Origin: Chimonanthus salicifolius
Lineage: Eukaryota > Streptophyta > Magnoliopsida > Laurales > Calycanthaceae
Length of the DNA: 64,000 nucleotides
NCBI GenBank assembly: GCA_013350335.1
Contig: CM023536.1
Coordinates: forward strand, 43,904,314-43,968,313
Direction: 5' to 3'
Part shown: positions 53,801 to 59,800 of the stretch, piece by piece
Layout of the letters: every line of letters begins with the position of its first letter
Numbering within the stretch: the first letter of the stretch is position 1
Notes under the pieces: generated by a model
What the model saw: only the letters and a program-made list of their open reading frames with translations
The model's database searches: none
What the model was told of the DNA's origin: nothing
Made by a program: the position numbers and the translations under genes

Positions 53801-56800
53801 TTTAGGGTAACCTTTTGTCTTGTCCTGCGTCAATAATGTAATGACAATGGAGGGTGCCAATGATAAGATGGATGTGTGGTGTAACAATAAAATATTGAAT
53901 TAGAAATAAGTGCATTAAAAGCAAGTGCAAATTTACTAAAACAAAATAAAAGATGAGGCAAAGCAATTTAAGATAGTTTTGGCACGTGTAGAATACAAAG
54001 TAGCCATCGCATGGGGAATCAAAGGACTAAGAATAAAAGGTTCTACAACAAGGGGAAGGAATTTGAAGACATGGATTGATATTCGATAGAGTAATATGAT
54101 TTTGACAGGGTGGAATGGAAATAGAGAGCTCAAAATGTAACAATCTGGGCCTTCCTAGTACAATATTGTCTGCTCTGGGCATGCAAACGGGACCAGCATG
54201 GCTTTGCATTGAGGACCCACCTGAAGGAGGCCCCCAAATCATGTTGTGCTATGAAGGAGGAGAGCCAAGCCTTATATACTCACTGATTTCTACCCACATA
54301 GGCGATGTGGGACTCTCACAATGCTCCCAACGCCAACCTGGCTACTTTTTAGCCAGGTTGGGTGGCTTATGCTCTCAGGATCCCCCTCTGGGGCGGGTCA
54401 TCACATCCTACCCCCCTTAAAGCCAGAGCCGTCCTGGCTCTATACACAAAAATCCAGTCCCACACCACCGTCCGAGAGTTGAACCAGCTGTGACTTAGAC
54501 ATTTAAAGTTCTAAATCATCAGGCCAAGTAGGAAAGTGGTCTCTGATACCATATGTAACAACTCCGGCCTTCCTAGCACAATATTATCCGCTCTGGGCCC
54601 GCAGACGGGACCTGCACAACTTTGCATTGAGGACCCACCCGAAAGAGGCCCTAAAAACACGCTTTTCTATGAAGGAGGAGAGGCAAGCCTTGTATACTGG
54701 CTGATTTCTACCCACGTAGGCAATGTGGGACTCTCACAATCCTCCCAACGCCAACCTGGCTACTTTTAGCCAAGTTGGGGGTCCTCTGCTCTCAGGGTCC
54801 CCCTCTGGGGCAGGTCATCACACAAAAAGTCATCCTTGGTAGATGAGAAAAATGACTTTTATGATGGTGATCACGATGATTAGCTGTCTTAAAGAATTTT
54901 GTAAAGAAAACAAAAAGAGGAGGAAATGTAAATATATTATGCTAATATGACAATCAATTTTGAAGTAGTAGATATCTGAGAACTCACAAGTATGATAGGA
55001 GCCCAAACAGCCACAATTGCCCCGGCATTGCTTTTCACTGATGAAAGTACTTTTTAGAGGTTAATTTCATCCAAGCTAATTAATCTAGCTCCTAAGTTAT
55101 ATATATGTATGCACATTAAGATTTAATACATCACCTTTCGGGAATAGCTCATGCCACTCATATTTTTTTACACTGATTTTCATGATCTGCTTTGTTGGTT
55201 CTACAAGTGGCTTTATCTGCACATTTTGATAAGAATCAGCAATTAAAATGTTTTCGTTCAGAAAATAAAAATAATAGACACAAGTACATGATTATTGAAA
55301 ATAATAATAAGCAGAATCCATACCAACCATATTGCTTATTCATCTATTTTGGGCAATCCAACAAAATGATATATATAAAGGGCTAGAAATTCTGTCCTGT
55401 GTCAAACTCACAAACCTTTTGAATCATGAATTTGAGCTTGTCCAAGACGGTCAGGAAGAAAGTTACTAACTGTTGCAAATTAGTCTTTTTTTTTTTGAAG
55501 AGTAACAAAGAAATTTCATTCATAAGAGAAAGAGTACAAGGCCAACAAAAAGGTCTAAAAGTAATAGACCTAAAAGAAAGCAAAAAGGAAGAAAACAACA
55601 TAAAAAGAAATAAACATAAATACAAAAAAAAAAAAACTTTTGTCCAACATCCCCTCAACCCATCATGCAATCAAGTGGATGTCCTCAAAAGTCAAAGAAA
55701 GAAGACTCTTGAGAAGCCGTTATCAACTCCCACCTTAGCAAAGTAATCTGCCACACCATTAACTGTACTTTTGCAAATTAGATATTTGCCACCGTGTAAA
55801 TGTAGTACTGAAGGGATCCTTGTTGCGTTTCACTTTTCAGTGAGAGAACTATTTTTAAGACAGCATTAGCATAGTTGATCTGTTGATGACAATGAAAGTA
55901 AACTAAAAGGTAACACAATGGGCAATGGCAGCAAGTGTCAATGCCTATGTGTCTATCCACATAGAGATTTCAGTATGAAAAGAATTTGTGTAGAAAGGTC
56001 ATGCCCTTATGCACGTTTAGCTTTACAAAAATAAGGCATGAAGAAAAAAGGTGGAACATATATATAGCATAAAACATTTGGAAACTCCATCTTCATCCAA
56101 GGCCGTCTCAACACAAGCTAGGGCAAAAATTCTAAATGGGGCATTTTTGGTATTTAACATATTATTGTAAATAATATTTAATTAAAATTTTAATTCTATA
56201 TAATAAAAACAATTTATCTAAAATCAATTTTTCTTGCTTATTGAGATGCAAAATTACTAATTAAATTTTTGTATTCACATTTTGCTAAAATATCATTTTC
56301 AATTGATAATATGGTAAATTCACTTAATTTTTCTCATGACATTGTTGATCGTAGGTAAGATTTTATCAATTTTAGTTTTGAAAATCTTCTTTCTACAGAA
56401 GTAACTGTTATAGGTATTGTCAATAATATTCAGTATGCAATATAAGAATACCATAGTGTTTAGATAAGCATACAATATATTCATCAACCCTTACTTTCAC
56501 ATTTGCATTTAGATAAACACATACATATCTACTATGTTCGTATGACACCAAATTTATAACACCACACTAATTCAGGTGAACGGTCAAGCCATCTCTTTAG
56601 GCACTCAATCCAAGCTCACAATTATCTTAATGGTTAATTCCTTACAAATTTCATTTATTTTAGTGAGCAAGGCCCATCACCAATTTTAGGCTTTTTCCCA
56701 TCCATTTGCAATTTATCATATACACATACATCAATCCATAGTGTTTATTCACATACGTCACTTCATGACAATCACTAACTAAAACACATCCAATCTCAAT

Positions 56801-59800
56801 GTTTAACAATCACAATACCCACATCTTGTTAATTATCACAATTCCTTTTAAATAAGACAATTAGGCGATTAATCATGGCATGTGTTCATGTTCATCACAA
56901 CACACAATTTCATCAATTACATACATCATATCATATCATGAAATTTCATCAATTACATACATCTTACCCAGCGAAAGAGAATCTTGAATCTTGAAAATTT
57001 GGAAGCCAACTAGGCCCTAAGCCTTGTGATCTTTCACCTTATATGTAGATGGACTGTTGATTTATAATTTTATTATGAACAAACAATTATATGGCTCATA
57101 AGGTCTGGAAGATCAATCATCAATGGTTTCAAGAATAGATGGAAATTTATACAAATTATTAAATAACATAAACATCATAATAAACATTACAAACTATAGA
57201 TGTTGTGAATAAAAAACATTACAAACTATAGATAATGCATGTGAATAATGTTATTTAAATATAAAATACACAATAGGGTCTTGAAGAAAAATGGAGTTTA
57301 ACTTAATCCCAAATTGAAAGGGGCCCAAAGACATAGACCAAGACTACAATGCCAATACCCAAACAATTCCCCTATATCAGGGTGTTTGAGTCCCTATTTC
57401 TAAATATAAAAAACATGTTACCATACTCTTACGGATATTGAAATAATAATAAATAAATTATGTTTCACAATCCAAACTGAGTAACTTCATCCAAATAATA
57501 TACTACTGCTGCGAATAAAATTTAAATACCTGTATTACTGAATTAACAAAATAGGGCATGAAAAAGAAACAAATAATTAAGGAAAATAGGGTCAAAGTTG
57601 AAGGGGCAAAAAAAGGGTAACACCATAACAAGAAACAGTGTGAAAAAGAAAGTAGACACCATACAGAAACAAAAAGAAGAAAAAGGAATTGAAATAAAAA
57701 GAAAATGAAAATGGAAAGAAAGAGTTTGAAGAGAAAAAAAAGAAAAAGAAAAAGAAAAAGAAGAGGAGAATGAAAGAAGTGATAGATACCATTGGCCGCC
57801 GAAAGGAGAAAGAGTAGATCGAGACATTGTATTGGTATTCATCACCAAGGTTGAAACCCAAACACCAAGAGAGGCGAGAGAGAATGGATGAGAGAGGGGT
57901 TGTTTGAGGGGGCCTAAAGAGAGAGAGGGCAAAAATGAGAGGGGGCCTAAAGCAAGAGGGTAAAAACGAGAGGGGGCCTAAAGCAAGAGGGTAAAAACGA
58001 GAGGGGACTGGGGGCCTAAGGCGGTGGCCTTAGTTGCCTTACCCTTCTGCCGGCACTGTCTTCATCTTAAGAAAAAAAAAGTTACCTTTTTCAGAAGTTG
58101 GATCAGAAAGCTAAATAAAAGAGTGGAACTTTGAAATGTTCAGTTGCCTTATTGGATCCATCAACAAGTTAGGCATACCATTGTGTATCATTTATTTTTC
58201 AGTTAGAAGAAAAATTAAATTATTCACCTCAAAATAGTAGCTGAAAGAAAATTTGCTCAACAACAATAGTCCCCAGAATAACGTATACCTGGAAAGCACA
58301 GACATCGGTACTCATTATGACAGAAAAGAAAGAAACCATGTAGCTCAATTTATAATTCAAGTACTTACTTCAAAAGGGAAAACAGATGTTCTTGCATTCC
58401 TCGTCCAACATATAGTTGGGGCTGTATCAAAAAAGTGGCTAGCTAGTGAGCAGATCCCTTTCAGAATTATAGGGAAAAAATGAACAGAACATGTAATCCC
58501 AATAGATCCATAAATGTTTGCAATAGAAGGGAAATTTCTTTCTAAACAGGAAAAAGAAAAAGAAAAAGTATTACTGCTGAAGACAACTGATGCATTGCAG
58601 ACAGATCCAAGCTATAATAATATTCCACAAAGATAATTCAGAAAAAGCTTGCTGGTATTTATAGACTATAATCACATGGCACCCTTAAACTATAACCAGC
58701 TATGTTGATTAAACAATGATATGCTCAATATGTCATTCTGAACCTACCATGCCCAGATATGGCATGATTTAATTAGCCATTCCATGGACACACAAAGGGT
58801 TTGGATTTTTACACTTAGTCATGTGCCTATTTTTTAAATGGGTAATGATTTGGACACTGAGATTTTTTATGGAGGGAAAACTGATGAAAGAGTATTTTAT
58901 GAAAATTACTTTTTTACCCTCTAATCTTTTTCAATACAGATTGGAGAGAGCCCTCACGCCCTCTCGCCTGCTCCCTCCGTCTCTCTAGCTTGCTCCGTAC
59001 CCTCTGCTCCTTTCCCGTCTAGAGAGTTCTCTCGCTCGGTAAGTCCAAGAAATGGGAACAGGCACCCAAGCGGTGGAAAATTGGTTTACAGTTTAGGAGA
59101 GTGTCCACCAGAAGAAGAAAATAGATATAGTTACAGAAGAAATAAGGGCCAAAGCTGAGATTTACCATGGAGATGAGATTTGCCAAGAGAGATCCAAGTT
59201 CTTGTTGCAAGAAGTAGACCTTCCCAGGGTACTTCTCCCTTTGAAGGACATCATAGCATGTGGGTATGAGAAAGGAGCTGGTCTGGTTTGGCCCAAAGAA
59301 AAGAATACGTTCCTCAGATTACTAAACATCAAGTGGAAACAGTATTACCAAACAACCCCAACTAAACACACTTGTTGCTCTTTCTAAACATGTCACATAT
59401 TTCTCATTCAAGAAAGGACTACTTTAGAGACATGCTAGAAACATCAAAATATAACACACCCGATCTTATCTACTGCTTTAATTCTTCGTATCTCAAGCTC
59501 TTCCTGAATACAACCTACATACATCAAGAAAATAACAAGTACTAATTCTAAACTCTCAATCGGTATCTCACGATCTGTTCGTAATGCTCATTGATTTTAC
59601 CAAAGTTTTGAGAATATCTATATATTCAATGATAAGCTTCCCCCAATTCTGTTAACAAGATCAACCAAATGTTGTTGCTGCCAAAACAATGATCAATTCC
59701 ATGGTTACAGAGAATCGCAACATCCTTGCAGGTGGCAACAAGGCAGTCCATGGTGAAAGAGGCGCAGTGGCAATAGCACTGCTTGAATGCGATGAGATTG

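Larger units (their letters stand above)
46306..53832 (+). mobile_element. Complete Ty3/Gypsy chromovirus with two LTRs
   Basis: LTRs 46306-47491 and 52653-53832 start TGATG and end CTGCGTCA. A perfect 5-bp duplication ATAAT (46301-46305, 53833-53837) flanks the element. A PBS-like TTGGTATTAGTAGC is at 47495-47508 and a PPT GATGGGGGGA before 52653. The internal order gag, protease, RT, RNase H, integrase, chromodomain-like tail identifies a chromovirus; the clade is uncertain (Galadriel-like by its C-terminus). It runs antisense to CalS8. Confidence 0.92.
46126..54135 (+). mobile_element. RTE-type LINE remnant, split by the chromovirus
   Basis: 46126-46305 reads [17 protein letters not shown], then [17 protein letters not shown]. 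53838-54135 reads NLRWFWHV-like and [15 protein letters not shown] pieces. This order (LKG, RPAxxY, ECW, LRWFGHV, KTW) is typical of the C-terminal RT region of RTE-clade LINEs. The chromovirus 46306-53832 is inserted between the halves. Confidence 0.65.

Noticed and set aside
57543..57932. 129-codon minus-strand open frame rich in Phe and Ser
   Set aside because: It is a low-complexity purine-rich tract read on the opposite strand, within the hAT-like element.
59202..59387. Small plus-strand open frame in the MULE arm as a captured gene
   Set aside because: No recognised domain. The same sequence recurs inverted in the other arm with stops, so it is a by-product of the TIR.
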